A DNA stretch of 64,000 nucleotides, from contig URHS01000005.1 in the NCBI GenBank assembly GCA_900547685.1, positions 11,085-75,084 of the forward strand, read 5' to 3'. Under the pieces are notes generated by a model, which worked only from the letters and a program-made list of their open reading frames with translations, was not told the DNA's origin and made no database searches. Each line of letters starts with the position of its first letter. The first letter of the stretch is position 1. The stretch comes from an uncultured Blautia sp. Its GTDB lineage: Bacteria > Bacillota > Clostridia > Lachnospirales > Lachnospiraceae. Made by a program: the position numbers and the translations under genes. This document shows, piece by piece, positions 8,437-18,210 of this stretch.

Positions 8437-9788
8437 TCTGTTTTCCTCTTTAATCTGGCAATAAAAAAGCCATCACAATCATGTACACCCGGAAGGAGCT
8501 GCAGATACCCTTTCTTTGTAGTATCACTTCTCAGTTCTTCACATAAATAATCATCAATGCTTTCCAACTCATAAGGATAGTTTTCCACAAACCAGCGGAC
8601 ATTTTCAATATTTTCTTCTCTGTTAATAGTACAGGTACTATAAATCAAAGTACCGCCCGGTTTTACATAAGTAGATGCCTGTTCCAGAATTTTTCTCTGT
8701 AAATTCACAAGTTCTGCAATTCCTGTCTGAGTAATATTATATTTAATATCTGTTTTCTTTCCGATTACTCCCAAACCGGAACAAGGTACATCTGCAATAA
8801 GAATATCTGCCTTTTCAAAAGAATCTGAGTCTAACTGTGTTGCATCCTTTTCAGTAACCACCACATTTAAAAAGTTCTGACGAATAGCGTTTTCTCGTAT
8901 AAAATCTGTTTTTGTTCTGCTGATATCTCTGGCATCTATCCTACCTGTTCCTTTTAACTTATCTGCAATGCACAAGGTTTTGCCCCCCGGTGCTGCACAT
9001 AAATCAATAACATAATCTCCCTCTTTTGGATCTGCCACCTCTCCCACCAGCATGGAACTCACATCTTGTATCTGAATATTTCCCATACGAAAGGCTTCCA
9101 ACGCCGGAAGATAATCGTAATTCTTTATATAATAAGCATTTTCTACATAAGGTGCCGGCTCAACCGTTACATTCTGTCTTTTCAAACTTTCTAACACTGC
9201 ATCTTTGTCTACTAAATGCCGACGAATACGGATAGTCGTAGGTTTTTCCTTTAAAAACGCTTCCAACATCTTCTCTGTCTTTTCAAATCCATATTCTTCC
9301 AAAAATTTTTCTACCAGCCATTTTGGCATAGAATACAGAACTGAAAGATATTCTATCGGCTGATTTTTTTCCGGAAAATGAATACTGCTGTAATCTCTTG
9401 CTACTTTTCTCAAAACTCCATTGACAAATCCTGTAAGATTATAAAATCCTTTTTTTCTTGCCAATTTTACTGCTTCATCACAAACTGCACTGTCCGGTAC
9501 ATTATCCATATATAAGAGCTGATATACGCTGCTTCTTAAAATCTCACGGATAACCGGCTTCATCTTTTCTACAGGTACAGAAGAATACTGGTCTAAAATA
9601 TAATCTAAACGCAGCTTGTATTCTAATGTTCCTTCGCAAACTCTTGTAATAAAAGCTCTTTCCTGCTTTTCCAGATATTGATATTTCTCTAATGTACTGC
9701 GAATTACCAGATGGCTATGCTGCCCTTCTTTATTGATTTCTAACAAAATCCCCAGTACCAGTTCTCTTAAATTCACCTTATTTATCAT
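8424..9788 (-). CDS. rsmB: 16S rRNA (cytosine967-C5)-methyltransferase RsmB
   Basis: This 454-residue protein has an N-terminal NusB-like RNA-binding domain (about 1-135) and a C-terminal Rossmann methyltransferase domain. SAM motif I appears as DLCAAPGGKTL near residue 265. The motif IV Cys is in ADVPCSGLGVIGKK near residue 330 and the catalytic motif VI Cys in YSTCTINREEN near 385, the pair used by m5C RNA methyltransferases. Length matches bacterial RsmB (about 430-450). It lies between fmt and rlmN, as in many Firmicutes. The reading frame is intact. Confidence 0.95.
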   Translation of the reverse strand: MINKVNLRELVLGILLEINKEGQHSHLVIRSTLEKYQYLEKQERAFITRVCEGTLEYKLRLDYILDQYSSVPVEKMKPVIREILRSSVYQLLYMDNVPDSAVCDEAVKLARKKGFYNLTGFVNGVLRKVARDYSSIHFPEKNQPIEYLSVLYSMPKWLVEKFLEEYGFEKTEKMLEAFLKEKPTTIRIRRHLVDKDAVLESLKRQNVTVEPAPYVENAYYIKNYDYLPALEAFRMGNIQIQDVSSMLVGEVADPKEGDYVIDLCAAPGGKTLCIADKLKGTGRIDARDISRTKTDFIRENAIRQNFLNVVVTEKDATQLDSDSFEKADILIADVPCSGLGVIGKKTDIKYNITQTGIAELVNLQRKILEQASTYVKPGGTLIYSTCTINREENIENVRWFVENYPYELESIDDYLCEELRSDTTKKGYLQLLPGVHDCDGFFIARLKRKTEWNK

Positions 9789-9812
9789 ACTCTATCCAAT
9801 CCTCTAATTCTT

Positions 9813-10745
9813 TTACCCAAGGATTTCCCCTTCTAAAACAGAGTAACCTCTCAGGAAAGATGCTGTATCCATGCGTTTCTTCCCTTCTAACTGGAGCTCA
9901 CGGATTTTCAACAGTCCCTCTCCTGTCTGTACGCAAATACCGTCTTTTTCGATTTTTACGATTTCTCCTGTTTGTTTATGGGCAGTATCCTCTAAAACTT
10001 CTGCTTTCCAAAGCTTTAACATTTTTCCATGAATTTTTGTATAAGCGCTTGGCCATGGATTTAAACCACGAATTAACTGTTCAATCTCCTTTGCCTTACG
10101 CTCCCATTTAATTTCTCCCATACCTTTGTTAATCATAGATGCATAAGCAGTTGTACTTTCTTTCGGCTGTTTTTCTCTTACTGCTTTGCCTTCTTCCAAA
10201 TCTTTTAAAACCTTTACACAAAGCTTTGCTCCTGCTTCACTTAATTTATCAAATAAACTTCCGCCTGTTTCATCTTCTGCAATAGGAACAATGACTTTAT
10301 CCATCATATCTCCGGTATCAATTCCTTCATCCATCTGCATAATCGTAACACCGGATTCCTTATCTCCGTTGATTACAGCCCATTGAATAGGGGCTGCTCC
10401 TCGATATGCCGGAAGCAAAGATGCATGCACATTCACACATCCAAAACGAGGCATTTCCAGAATTTCCTTTGTGATAATCTGTCCAAAAGCAGCCACGACA
10501 ATTACATCCGGATTTAAACCTCTTAAAGTTTCAATAAATTCCGGCTCTTTTGCTCTTTTGGGCTGATATACCGGTAAATCATATTTTAAAGCCACCTCTT
10601 TTACGGGTGTAGGCATGAGATTTTTCCCTCTTCCCTTTGGCTTATCCGGCTGTGTTACTACACCTACTACATCATAACCGCTTTTTACAATTTCTTCTAA
10701 AGTTCCCGTTGCAAAATCGGGGGTTCCCATGAAAACTACTCTCAT
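9813..10745 (-). CDS. fmt: Methionyl-tRNA formyltransferase
   Basis: This 310-residue enzyme formylates initiator Met-tRNA using 10-formyl-tetrahydrofolate. The N-terminal formyltransferase domain shows the MGTPDFA opening, the catalytic-site segment VNVHASLLPAYRGAAPIQWAV (catalytic Asn and His) near residue 108, and DxGxDTGD as MDEGIDTGDM near 140. The C-terminal OB-like domain from about 205 binds tRNA. Length is typical. The start ATG overlaps the stop of def by 4 bp, so formylation and deformylation genes are translationally coupled. Confidence 0.97.
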   Translation of the reverse strand: MRVVFMGTPDFATGTLEEIVKSGYDVVGVVTQPDKPKGRGKNLMPTPVKEVALKYDLPVYQPKRAKEPEFIETLRGLNPDVIVVAAFGQIITKEILEMPRFGCVNVHASLLPAYRGAAPIQWAVINGDKESGVTIMQMDEGIDTGDMMDKVIVPIAEDETGGSLFDKLSEAGAKLCVKVLKDLEEGKAVREKQPKESTTAYASMINKGMGEIKWERKAKEIEQLIRGLNPWPSAYTKIHGKMLKLWKAEVLEDTAHKQTGEIVKIEKDGICVQTGEGLLKIRELQLEGKKRMDTASFLRGYSVLEGEILG

Positions 10746-11221
10746 TCTTCATCCTCCTCATAACTTGTGCGATGAAGTTCGCCTTCCACTAATTCTGTAT
10801 ATAATCTTCCATGGAGATGATCTGTTTCATGACAAATTGCTCTTGCTAAAAGTTCTTCTCCCTCTAAAATAAATTCCTGCATATCTTCATCAAAGGCTCT
10901 TACTTTTACGTAATTCGGACGTGTTACTGTACCGGCCATACCCGGAACGCTTAAACATCCTTCCTCTCCTGTCTGAGAACCGGAAGTTTCCATAATTTCA
11001 GGATTAATAAGTACAATAGGATCTTCTCCTGTAGTATCAATCACTACAATCTGTTTTAAAATTCCTACCTGCGGCGCTGCAAGACCTACTCCATAAGCTT
11101 CATACATAGTATCAAACATATCATCAATGAGCTCTCTGATTTTCGGAGTCATTTTCTCTACCTTTCTACATTCTTTTGCAAGTATATCATCACCCTGTGT
11201 TCTTATTTGTCTTAATGCCAT
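10742..11221 (-). CDS. def: Peptide deformylase
   Basis: This 159-residue Fe2+ metallopeptidase removes the formyl group from nascent proteins. All three motifs are present: GVGLAAPQVG near residue 44, EEGCLSVPG near 88 (metal-binding Cys), and ICHETDHLHG near 130, the HExxH-type site in which the usual Leu is a Thr. The short form, lacking an N-terminal insertion, fits the type common in Clostridia. A strong AAAGGAG site precedes the ATG. It follows priA by 15 bp. Confidence 0.96.
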   Translation of the reverse strand: MALRQIRTQGDDILAKECRKVEKMTPKIRELIDDMFDTMYEAYGVGLAAPQVGILKQIVVIDTTGEDPIVLINPEIMETSGSQTGEEGCLSVPGMAGTVTRPNYVKVRAFDEDMQEFILEGEELLARAICHETDHLHGRLYTELVEGELHRTSYEEDEE

Positions 11222-11236
11222 TTTTTCTCTCCTTTT

Positions 11237-13462
11237 CTAAACGTTAAAATCAAATTGTATATAAATGTCCTGAAAACCTCTGTTTACTGCAATATATTTC
11301 TCCAATGCATCTTTTAGCCTGACCAAAATCTCTCTGTTTTCATGGCGCATATACAAAACCCTTTTATAGTAATCCTGCACCTTTGCAACAGCTTCAGGGG
11401 CAGGTCCCACTAAAATCAAATCTTCTTTTTTATATATTTTTTCTATATATTTTTTACAATATTCCATTGCTTGTTTTAACAATTCTTCGTTTTTACAAGA
11501 GCCTCTAATTGCTGTCATAAAAGCGGCCGGCGGATAGTCCAGCAAAAGGCGATAGCCAATCTCTGCCTGATAAAAAGCTTCATAATCCTGTGCTGCTGCT
11601 GCCTGAATACTGTAATGTTCCGGATGATACGTTTGAATAACAGCCTCACCTTTTTTATTTCCTCGACCGGCTCTTCCCACTGCCTGCAAAAGAAGCTGAA
11701 ATGTTTTTTCGGAAGCCCGATAATCATCACTGTACAAAGACAAGTCTGCTGCCAACACTCCCACAAAAGTCACATTTGGAAAATCATGACCTTTCACAAT
11801 CATTTGTGTACCTATGAGAATATCTGCTTCCCCTGCTGCAAAAGCAGATAATACTTTTTCGTGTCCGCCTTTATTTTTTGTAGTATCTGCATCCATACGA
11901 AGAATTTTTGCACCTGGAAAACTTTTATTCAGCAGTGTTTCTATCTGCTGTGTTCCTGCTTTAAAACCTCCGATATAAGGTGAGCCACAAGAAGGGCAAG
12001 TTTTTACCTGTGGTATTTCATAACCACAATAGTGACAAATCATTTTTCCATTTCTGTGAGCTGTAAGGGAAACATCGCAATGGGGACATTTCATTACATA
12101 ACCACAGGATCTACAGCTGACAAACCCTGTATATCCTCTTCTGTTAAGGAATAGAATACTCTGCTCTTTTTTCTGCAATCTATCCTGAATTTTCTCAATC
12201 AATACCTGACTGAAAATAGAACGGTTCCCTGCCTTTAATTCTTCCCTTAAATCTATAATATCTACCTGAGGAAGCTCTTTCCCACCATATCTTTTATTCA
12301 GATATAAGAGCTGGTATTCACCTGTTTTTCCTCTATAATAGCTCTCCACACTGGGAGAAGCAGAACCCATAACTACTCGTGCATCTTCAATTTCTCCTCG
12401 TCGGACAGCAGTTTCTCTGGCATGGTAACACGGTGTTTTTTCACTTTTATAAGAGTCCTCGTGTTCCTCATCAATTAAAATCAGTCCCAGATTAGGAAAA
12501 GGGGTAAATAATGCAGAACGTGGACCAATAACAATAGAGATTTCTCCCTTTTTCGCCTTTTCAAACTGATCAAAACGCTCTCCTGCAGACAAACGGGAGT
12601 TAATCACTGACACACAATCACCAAAACGGCTGTAAAATCGTGATACATTCTGGTAAGTCAATGCAATCTCCGGTATCAGCACGATTACTTGCTTTCCCTT
12701 CTTTAACATGGTTTCTATAAGTTCCATATAAACCTGTGTTTTACCGCTTCCTGTCACCCCTTTTATAAGAGAGGGACGAGGAGTTTCCTTCTGCCATTCC
12801 TTTAAAATTTCCCGCACAACCTCCTGCTGTTCTTGGGAAAGCTGATATTCATATCCCTTTTGTATATCTTTTGGCACAGGAGTACGATACAAACGCTCTC
12901 TTTCAACGGAAATTATTTTTTTTTCTTCCATTCCTTTAACCACAGACGAAGAAAGCTTTAAACACTCCATGGTTTCCCTATATTCCAACACCTGTTCCTG
13001 TAAAAGAGCTTCCATAAGGCGGGCTTTTGCCAGATGATGCTTTCTTGTAAATTCTTCCAGATAATTTTGTCCTTCTTCTTTTGAAATCACAAGGCGTATA
13101 TATTTTTTTTCTTTTGCAGAAGTTTTTTCTTTTACCAAAAGTACGGTCTTCAATGCCTGATTAATGGTAGAACCATAGCTTTTGGCAATCCAGCCAGCAA
13201 GAGAAATCAAATGGGACTCAATCTCTATTCCCTGTGTGACCACCTCTAAAACAGGCTTTATTTTCTCCGGTGAAATCTTCGGTTTATCTGAAATACCAAT
13301 GACATAACCACTTATTTTTCTGCTTCCATTTCCAAAAGAAACCAGCACTTTTTTTCCTATTTCTACCTGATTTTGTATCTCCTTAGGAATTTCATACTGA
13401 AAGCTTTTATCCAGCTTTTCCTGAGAAATATCTACAATAATATCTGCGTAAACTTTACTCAT
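11237..13462 (-). CDS. priA: Primosomal protein N', replication restart helicase PriA
   Basis: This 741-residue superfamily-2 helicase reloads the replisome at stalled forks. It has an N-terminal 3'-end-binding domain (1-105), Walker A GVTGSGKTQVY near residue 235, a DEEH box (LIDEEHEDSYK) near 328, and a zinc-binding insertion near 450-490 with four CxxC pairs (CRSCGYVMKCPHC, CHYC, CPSC). The motif V/VI region GTQMIVKGHDFPNV and QAVGRAGRG follows. Length fits PriA (about 730). It overlaps murE by 4 bp (ATGA). Confidence 0.96.
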   Translation of the reverse strand: MSKVYADIIVDISQEKLDKSFQYEIPKEIQNQVEIGKKVLVSFGNGSRKISGYVIGISDKPKISPEKIKPVLEVVTQGIEIESHLISLAGWIAKSYGSTINQALKTVLLVKEKTSAKEKKYIRLVISKEEGQNYLEEFTRKHHLAKARLMEALLQEQVLEYRETMECLKLSSSVVKGMEEKKIISVERERLYRTPVPKDIQKGYEYQLSQEQQEVVREILKEWQKETPRPSLIKGVTGSGKTQVYMELIETMLKKGKQVIVLIPEIALTYQNVSRFYSRFGDCVSVINSRLSAGERFDQFEKAKKGEISIVIGPRSALFTPFPNLGLILIDEEHEDSYKSEKTPCYHARETAVRRGEIEDARVVMGSASPSVESYYRGKTGEYQLLYLNKRYGGKELPQVDIIDLREELKAGNRSIFSQVLIEKIQDRLQKKEQSILFLNRRGYTGFVSCRSCGYVMKCPHCDVSLTAHRNGKMICHYCGYEIPQVKTCPSCGSPYIGGFKAGTQQIETLLNKSFPGAKILRMDADTTKNKGGHEKVLSAFAAGEADILIGTQMIVKGHDFPNVTFVGVLAADLSLYSDDYRASEKTFQLLLQAVGRAGRGNKKGEAVIQTYHPEHYSIQAAAAQDYEAFYQAEIGYRLLLDYPPAAFMTAIRGSCKNEELLKQAMEYCKKYIEKIYKKEDLILVGPAPEAVAKVQDYYKRVLYMRHENREILVRLKDALEKYIAVNRGFQDIYIQFDFNV

Positions 13463-14931
13463 TTATTCTTTCTGTCTTCTTCCAAAATTTCCTGAATCAG
13501 CACGCGCTCATCCATGGGATATTTTTTCCCTTTGATTTCCTGATAATCTTCATGACCTTTTCCTGCCAGAACTACAATATCTCCCGGCTGTCCATGATGA
13601 ATGGCATAAGCAATGGCTTCTTTTCTGTCAATAATTTCCACGTATTTTCCATTTGTCTTTCCAATACCAATTTTAATATCATCAATGATTTCCTGTGGTT
13701 CTTCATCTCTTGGATTATCGGAAGTAATAATAGTTAAATCTGCCAATTTTCCTGATACTTCTCCCATTTCATAGCGGCGAAGTTTCGAACGATTTCCTCC
13801 ACACCCAAACAGACATACCAGACGGTTTGGTTTATATTCCTTTAAAGTTGTCAAAAGGCTCTCCAGACTCATGGCATTATGTGCATAGTCAATCATCAAA
13901 GTAAATGCATCCGAGACCTTCACCATTTCAATTCTGCCTTTTACCTTTGCCTGTTTTAATGCCTTTTGAATATTCTCAGGTGTTACACCGAAATGCCTGC
14001 ACACTGCAATAGCAGTAAGGGAATTATATACGCTGAACGCTCCCGGCAAATCAATTTCCACAGGAAAGTCCATCAAACCTTTTACATCATAGGCAATCCC
14101 CAGCGTTCCTTTTCCTGTTACCAGCTTCGTATTTTCTGCTCTTAAATCTGCTTTTTCTGAAAATCCGAACGTTTCTACCTTACAGGTATGTCCCTCTAAA
14201 ACCTCTTCCAAATGATCTGCATCGGCATTGAAAATGCCCACTTTACACTGTTTAAATAAAAGTGCCTTACAGCGAAGATAATCTGCAAAATCCTTATGCT
14301 CATTCGGTCCGATATGGTCCGGCTCAATGTTTGTAAAAATACCGATATCAAACTGAAAACCTGCTGTTCTGTGAAGCATTAATCCCTGAGAGGAAACTTC
14401 CATAACTACGCTGTCGCAGCCTGCCTCTACCATCTCCGCAAAATATTTCTGAACTAAATAAGACTCCGGTGTCGTATTGGCAGAAGGGATTTTCTTCTCT
14501 CCGATAATCGTTTCAATAGTTCCGATAAGACCTGTCTTATAACCTGCATTTTCTAAAATAGACTTTACAAGATAGGTTGTGGTTGTTTTTCCTTTTGTTC
14601 CTGTAATTCCTATAGTTTTTAACTTTTCAGCCGGATGTCCGAACCATGCGGCTGAAATACATGCCATGGCATAGCGGCTGTTTTCCACCTGAATAACGGT
14701 TACTTCTTCCGGTACTTCCACTTTATCCTGCACAATTAAAACAGCAGCGCCTTTTTCTGCTACCTCTTTGGCATAAGTATGTCCATCAGAAACCGCACCT
14801 TTTATACAAAAAAACAGACAACCTTTTCCTGCTTTTCTGGAATCAAATGTAATATCTGTAATTTCTTTATCCATAGTACCCTGAAGACACCGATACTCCA
14901 GCTTCTCCAGTAAATCTACTAATTTTTTCAT
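13459..14931 (-). CDS. murE: UDP-N-acetylmuramoyl-tripeptide synthetase MurE, probably meso-diaminopimelate-adding
   Basis: This 490-residue ligase adds the third residue of the peptidoglycan stem to UDP-MurNAc-L-Ala-D-Glu. The ATP loop GTKGKTTTTYLV lies near residue 111, the substrate segment NTTPES near 155, and the central region carries the carbamylated-Lys site. In the C-terminal domain the motif DNPR (in TSDNPRDEEP, near 410) is the signature of meso-DAP-specific enzymes, so a DAP-type wall is inferred. It is the first gene of the leftward operon that ends with prkC and starts just after the terminator of the asparagine-synthetase-like gene. No clear promoter could be picked in the short gap upstream. 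Confidence 0.95.
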   Translation of the reverse strand: MKKLVDLLEKLEYRCLQGTMDKEITDITFDSRKAGKGCLFFCIKGAVSDGHTYAKEVAEKGAAVLIVQDKVEVPEEVTVIQVENSRYAMACISAAWFGHPAEKLKTIGITGTKGKTTTTYLVKSILENAGYKTGLIGTIETIIGEKKIPSANTTPESYLVQKYFAEMVEAGCDSVVMEVSSQGLMLHRTAGFQFDIGIFTNIEPDHIGPNEHKDFADYLRCKALLFKQCKVGIFNADADHLEEVLEGHTCKVETFGFSEKADLRAENTKLVTGKGTLGIAYDVKGLMDFPVEIDLPGAFSVYNSLTAIAVCRHFGVTPENIQKALKQAKVKGRIEMVKVSDAFTLMIDYAHNAMSLESLLTTLKEYKPNRLVCLFGCGGNRSKLRRYEMGEVSGKLADLTIITSDNPRDEEPQEIIDDIKIGIGKTNGKYVEIIDRKEAIAYAIHHGQPGDIVVLAGKGHEDYQEIKGKKYPMDERVLIQEILEEDRKNK

Positions 14932-14989
14932 ATTTTCACATTCCCCTTTCTCAATCGGGTATAGAATTTATCTTTCTCTTTAGAATAAC

Positions 14990-15021
14990 ACAAAAACAGG
15001 AGAAGGGGCAAGCCCCTCTCC
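14990..15021 (-). terminator. Rho-independent terminator after the dpaAB-asparagine synthetase operon
   Basis: Reading the reverse strand, GGAGA-GGGGC, a TT loop, GCCCC, one bulged T and TCTCC form a compact GC-rich hairpin (14999-15021) followed by TGTTTTTGTG. It lies 29 bp after the stop of the asparagine-synthetase-like gene and before murE, and so separates the two operons. Confidence 0.8.
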
Positions 15022-15049
15022 CTTGCCTTAAAAATTTTTAATAAAACCA

Positions 15050-16717
15050 TTATTCTTTTATTTTTATTTTATATTTTTCCAGCCAATAATTCACCTGCAA
15101 CATATATGCCAACATCTGCGGTCCTGCCATAAGCTGACCATACCATGGTTTTCCGTAATCGGAAGGACTGCTTAAAAACCGCTTTACTTTCTTCTCATCT
15201 AAAAACTGTTTTACAGGAGCATCCGGTCTTGCCAAGACACCTTTTAATTCTTCTCCCAGCATTTTTTCATAAAAAGGATTATAAGTCTTTGGATAAGGAC
15301 TTTTCTTTCTCCATAAAACATCTTTTGGCAGCAGACCTTCTCCTGCAAAGCGCAGTAACCCTTTTACTGTATGATTTTTATATTTCATGTCCCATGGAAC
15401 ATTCCACAAATACTGTACAATTCGCTCATCGGCAAAAGGCACTCTTGCATCCAGACCGCAATATCGGCTGGTTCTGTCCATTCTGTCTAAAAGTGTTGCC
15501 ATAAACCATTTAAAATTCAGATAAGCAATCTCCCTGCGTCTCTTTTCCCTGCCTGTTTCTCCTTCCAATAAAGGTGTATCTTCTATAGTTTTTTCATAAG
15601 CTTCCCTTGCATATTCTTCCATAGGAAGACGCTCTATCCACTCATCTGAAAGAAGAGCCTGACGAGCCTTCATATCAAAAGACCACGGAAAATTTCTCAT
15701 TACAAAGCTTTCTTCCTTATAAAACCACGGATAACCTCCGAAAATTTCATCTGCTCCTTCACCGGTTAAAACTACGCTTCTTTCTTTTACTGTCTGTTCA
15801 CAAAAATACAACATAGAACCTTCTACGTCTGCCATACAGGGTAAATCTGCCGCATCGACCGCCTTATACAAGTAGGATACTAAATCTTCATTATCACATT
15901 CCAGATATCTATGCTTTGTACCCGCATACTGTACCATTTTTTCTACCCACGGTCTATCCTGACTTGGCTGAAAAGCATTTGATTTAAAATACTTCTGATT
16001 TCCTTCAAAGTCAAAAGAAAAGGTATTTAACTGCATCCCCTGTTTTTTCAGCTCATTTGCGCAGATTGCCGTTACCAGACTGCTGTCTATACCTCCTGAC
16101 AGAAAAGTACTTACAGGCGTATCTGCCTGCATTTGCCGCTTCACAGCATCCTTAATCAACCATGCCGTTTTCTCCACTGTTTCCGGGAAAGAATCTTCAT
16201 GTACATAGCTTTGCAGTTGCCAATACCTGAATTTTTCTGTTTTTCCGTTTTCAAAAACAACATACTGTGCCGGAAGCACTTCCTCAATATGCTGAAAAAT
16301 ATTATTCGTGCGACTTTTGGCCGGTCCCAGTGCAAAAATTTCGCAAAGTCCCTCTCTTGTTACAACCGCATCTATGCCTGATACTTCCAACACATCCTGA
16401 ATTTTTGAGCCAAAAAAAATCTTATTTTTTAGCCTGGCATAATATAAAGGTTTTATTCCTATTTTATCCCGACAAAGTATAGCCTTTCTTTTTTTTTCAT
16501 CCCAAAGTGCCAGAGCAAACGCTCCATTTATTTTTCTGAAAAAATCTTTTCCGCACTCTTGATATCCTTTTAAACATATTTCCCGTACATCTTCTTTTGT
16601 AAATCTAACCCCCTTATCTCTTAATTCTCTTTTTAATTCCTCTGAATTGTATATAACTCCGTCAAAAATAATCTCATCCTTTAAAACTCCTGATGCAAAA
16701 TCAAAAAATCCTCTCAT
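15050..16717 (-). CDS. Asparagine synthetase-like protein with a degenerate, N-truncated glutaminase domain
   Basis: The C-terminal two thirds of this 555-residue protein is a normal AsnB synthetase domain: PPi loop FLSGGIDSS near residue 207, GEGADEIFGGY near 315, and the conserved RMDRTSRYCGLDARVPF segment near 433. The N-terminal class-II glutaminase domain is damaged. AsnB proteins normally start Met-Cys-Gly with Cys as nucleophile; here the start is MRGFFDF, about 60 residues of the domain front are missing, and the usual NGEIYN substrate loop reads DGVIYN. No alternative upstream start exists, because the dpaB stop is only 13 bp away. It should therefore use free ammonia or act with a partner. 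B. subtilis has a sporulation-linked homologue (AsnO); the dpaAB context suggests a similar developmental role, by inference. Confidence 0.82.
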   Translation of the reverse strand: MRGFFDFASGVLKDEIIFDGVIYNSEELKRELRDKGVRFTKEDVREICLKGYQECGKDFFRKINGAFALALWDEKKRKAILCRDKIGIKPLYYARLKNKIFFGSKIQDVLEVSGIDAVVTREGLCEIFALGPAKSRTNNIFQHIEEVLPAQYVVFENGKTEKFRYWQLQSYVHEDSFPETVEKTAWLIKDAVKRQMQADTPVSTFLSGGIDSSLVTAICANELKKQGMQLNTFSFDFEGNQKYFKSNAFQPSQDRPWVEKMVQYAGTKHRYLECDNEDLVSYLYKAVDAADLPCMADVEGSMLYFCEQTVKERSVVLTGEGADEIFGGYPWFYKEESFVMRNFPWSFDMKARQALLSDEWIERLPMEEYAREAYEKTIEDTPLLEGETGREKRRREIAYLNFKWFMATLLDRMDRTSRYCGLDARVPFADERIVQYLWNVPWDMKYKNHTVKGLLRFAGEGLLPKDVLWRKKSPYPKTYNPFYEKMLGEELKGVLARPDAPVKQFLDEKKVKRFLSSPSDYGKPWYGQLMAGPQMLAYMLQVNYWLEKYKIKIKE

Positions 16718-16729
16718 GTCCTTACTCCT

Positions 16730-17308
16730 TTACTGAATAATAGGCTGATATTGTTTTCCTTCCAAAGCAGCTTTCGCCGCCGGAATTAAAAGATTGGTAT
16801 GGGCAATCATAGAATTAGGCTTTTTCTCCGCATTATCCTGACCAAAAGGCACAAAATAAATATTCTTTGCATTCATCAAAAGCCCGATATTTTTCATATT
16901 CATCCCCAAAGCATCATTCGTAGCAATAGATAATAAAAGGGGTTTTTCATTTCGAAGATGTGCCTTCGCTGCCATAAGCACCGGTGTATCTGTAATACCG
17001 TTGGCCAGCTTTGCAATGGTATTTCCCGTACAAGGCAAAATAATCAAAAGGTCAAGAAGCTTCTTGGGTCCAATAGGCTCTGCCTGAGCAATGGTTTTCA
17101 TGACTTCTTTTCCGGTAATCTCCTCTGCCCGTTTTACAAAATCCTCTGCATTTCCAAAACGGCTGTCTATCTTCTGAGCAGAATTTGAAAAAATCGTCTG
17201 CACCTCTGCTCCCTCAAAAACCAGATTTTCCAATTCCGTAAATAAATTTTTATACGTACAGAAAGAACCGGTAATCGCCACTCCAATCTGTTTTCCTTTC
17301 AATTCCAT
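16730..17308 (-). CDS. dpaB: Dipicolinate synthase subunit B (flavoprotein-like)
   Basis: This 192-residue protein is the B subunit of spore dipicolinate synthase, made in the mother cell and needed for Ca-dipicolinate filling of the forespore. It has the flavoprotein fold of the DpaB/SpoVFB family: GVAITGSFCTYKN at the N-terminus, an LIILPCTGNTIAKLANGITDTPV segment in mid-protein and an NIYFVPFGQDN segment near the C-terminus. Length matches DpaB (about 195-200). It follows dpaA by 20 bp and is followed after 12 bp by the asparagine-synthetase-like gene. Confidence 0.93.
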   Translation of the reverse strand: MELKGKQIGVAITGSFCTYKNLFTELENLVFEGAEVQTIFSNSAQKIDSRFGNAEDFVKRAEEITGKEVMKTIAQAEPIGPKKLLDLLIILPCTGNTIAKLANGITDTPVLMAAKAHLRNEKPLLLSIATNDALGMNMKNIGLLMNAKNIYFVPFGQDNAEKKPNSMIAHTNLLIPAAKAALEGKQYQPIIQ

Positions 17309-17328
17309 AATTTCTCCCTCCCAAACAA

Positions 17329-18186
17329 CTATTCCCTTTTTCCTTTTCTTTTTATCAATTCTCCTAAAATTTCTGCTGAGGATTTGGGCGCATAAGTTCC
17401 CGGAAGTCCCGGAAGCAAAACAGCCTGTATCCCCTTTTCTTGGGCAGTCTCAAAATCTACCCCTCCCGGAGAAGATGCCAGATCTAAAATCAAGGCATTC
17501 TTTGGTACATATTCCAGCAATGCTTTTGGAAGAACCATTGCAGGAATTGTATTAAAAATATAGTCGGCCTGCTCTAAATAAAGAGAAACTCTATCCTTCA
17601 CTATAACTTCATCTGCCAGCAAGGCAGCTCTTGCTCTTAATGTTTCCTCTCTTTCATAAACAGCCACATGACACCCCATTCTCTTTAAATAAGAGACTAA
17701 TGTGCTTCCGCATCTGCCATATCCCATAACAATACAAAAACTTTTATATAAATTTCTGTCACTTCTTTTCATTGCTTCTGCCAGTGTTCCTTCTGCCACA
17801 GCAATGGTATTTTCCATAACAGTACGACAATCTTTTAAATAATCTATACAGACAATTCCTTTTTTTTCTGCTTTTTTTGAAAAGCTCACAGGAATTCCTC
17901 CTGCAAATATCCGACATCCTACAGGTGCATATTCAAGAAGATACTCTAAAGATAAATCTTCTTTTTTTTCCTTTGAAAATATTTCTCCATCTTTCAAGAA
18001 AGGAACAGGAGCAGCTATTATATCCGCCTCTTTTAATGCCTCCCTTAAAGAATTTGCATTTTTCGCATGAACACAGTTCACTGCATAAGATATTACCTTA
18101 TATCCCTCTTTATGCAAAATCTCTGCCAGATAAGCCTGACGCTTATCTCCTCCGATTATTACCGCTTTATTTAAACAGACTTTCAA
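17329..18186 (-). CDS. dpaA: Dipicolinate synthase subunit A
   Basis: This 285-residue Rossmann-fold dehydrogenase is the A subunit of dipicolinate synthase, which oxidises the dihydrodipicolinate-pathway intermediate to dipicolinic acid. The N-terminal DpaA domain (IIGGDKRQAYLAEIL near residue 10) is followed by a NAD(P)-binding domain with VMGYGRCGSTL near 153. Length matches SpoVFA (about 295). The start is TTG at 18186, with only a modest GGA-type ribosome site. A sigma-K-like promoter lies 25 bp upstream. The gene shows the organism is from a spore-forming lineage. Confidence 0.93.
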   Translation of the reverse strand: MKVCLNKAVIIGGDKRQAYLAEILHKEGYKVISYAVNCVHAKNANSLREALKEADIIAAPVPFLKDGEIFSKEKKEDLSLEYLLEYAPVGCRIFAGGIPVSFSKKAEKKGIVCIDYLKDCRTVMENTIAVAEGTLAEAMKRSDRNLYKSFCIVMGYGRCGSTLVSYLKRMGCHVAVYEREETLRARAALLADEVIVKDRVSLYLEQADYIFNTIPAMVLPKALLEYVPKNALILDLASSPGGVDFETAQEKGIQAVLLPGLPGTYAPKSSAEILGELIKRKGKRE

Positions 18187-18210
18187 TCTAATTCCAAAAC
18201 CTTTTTCTTT

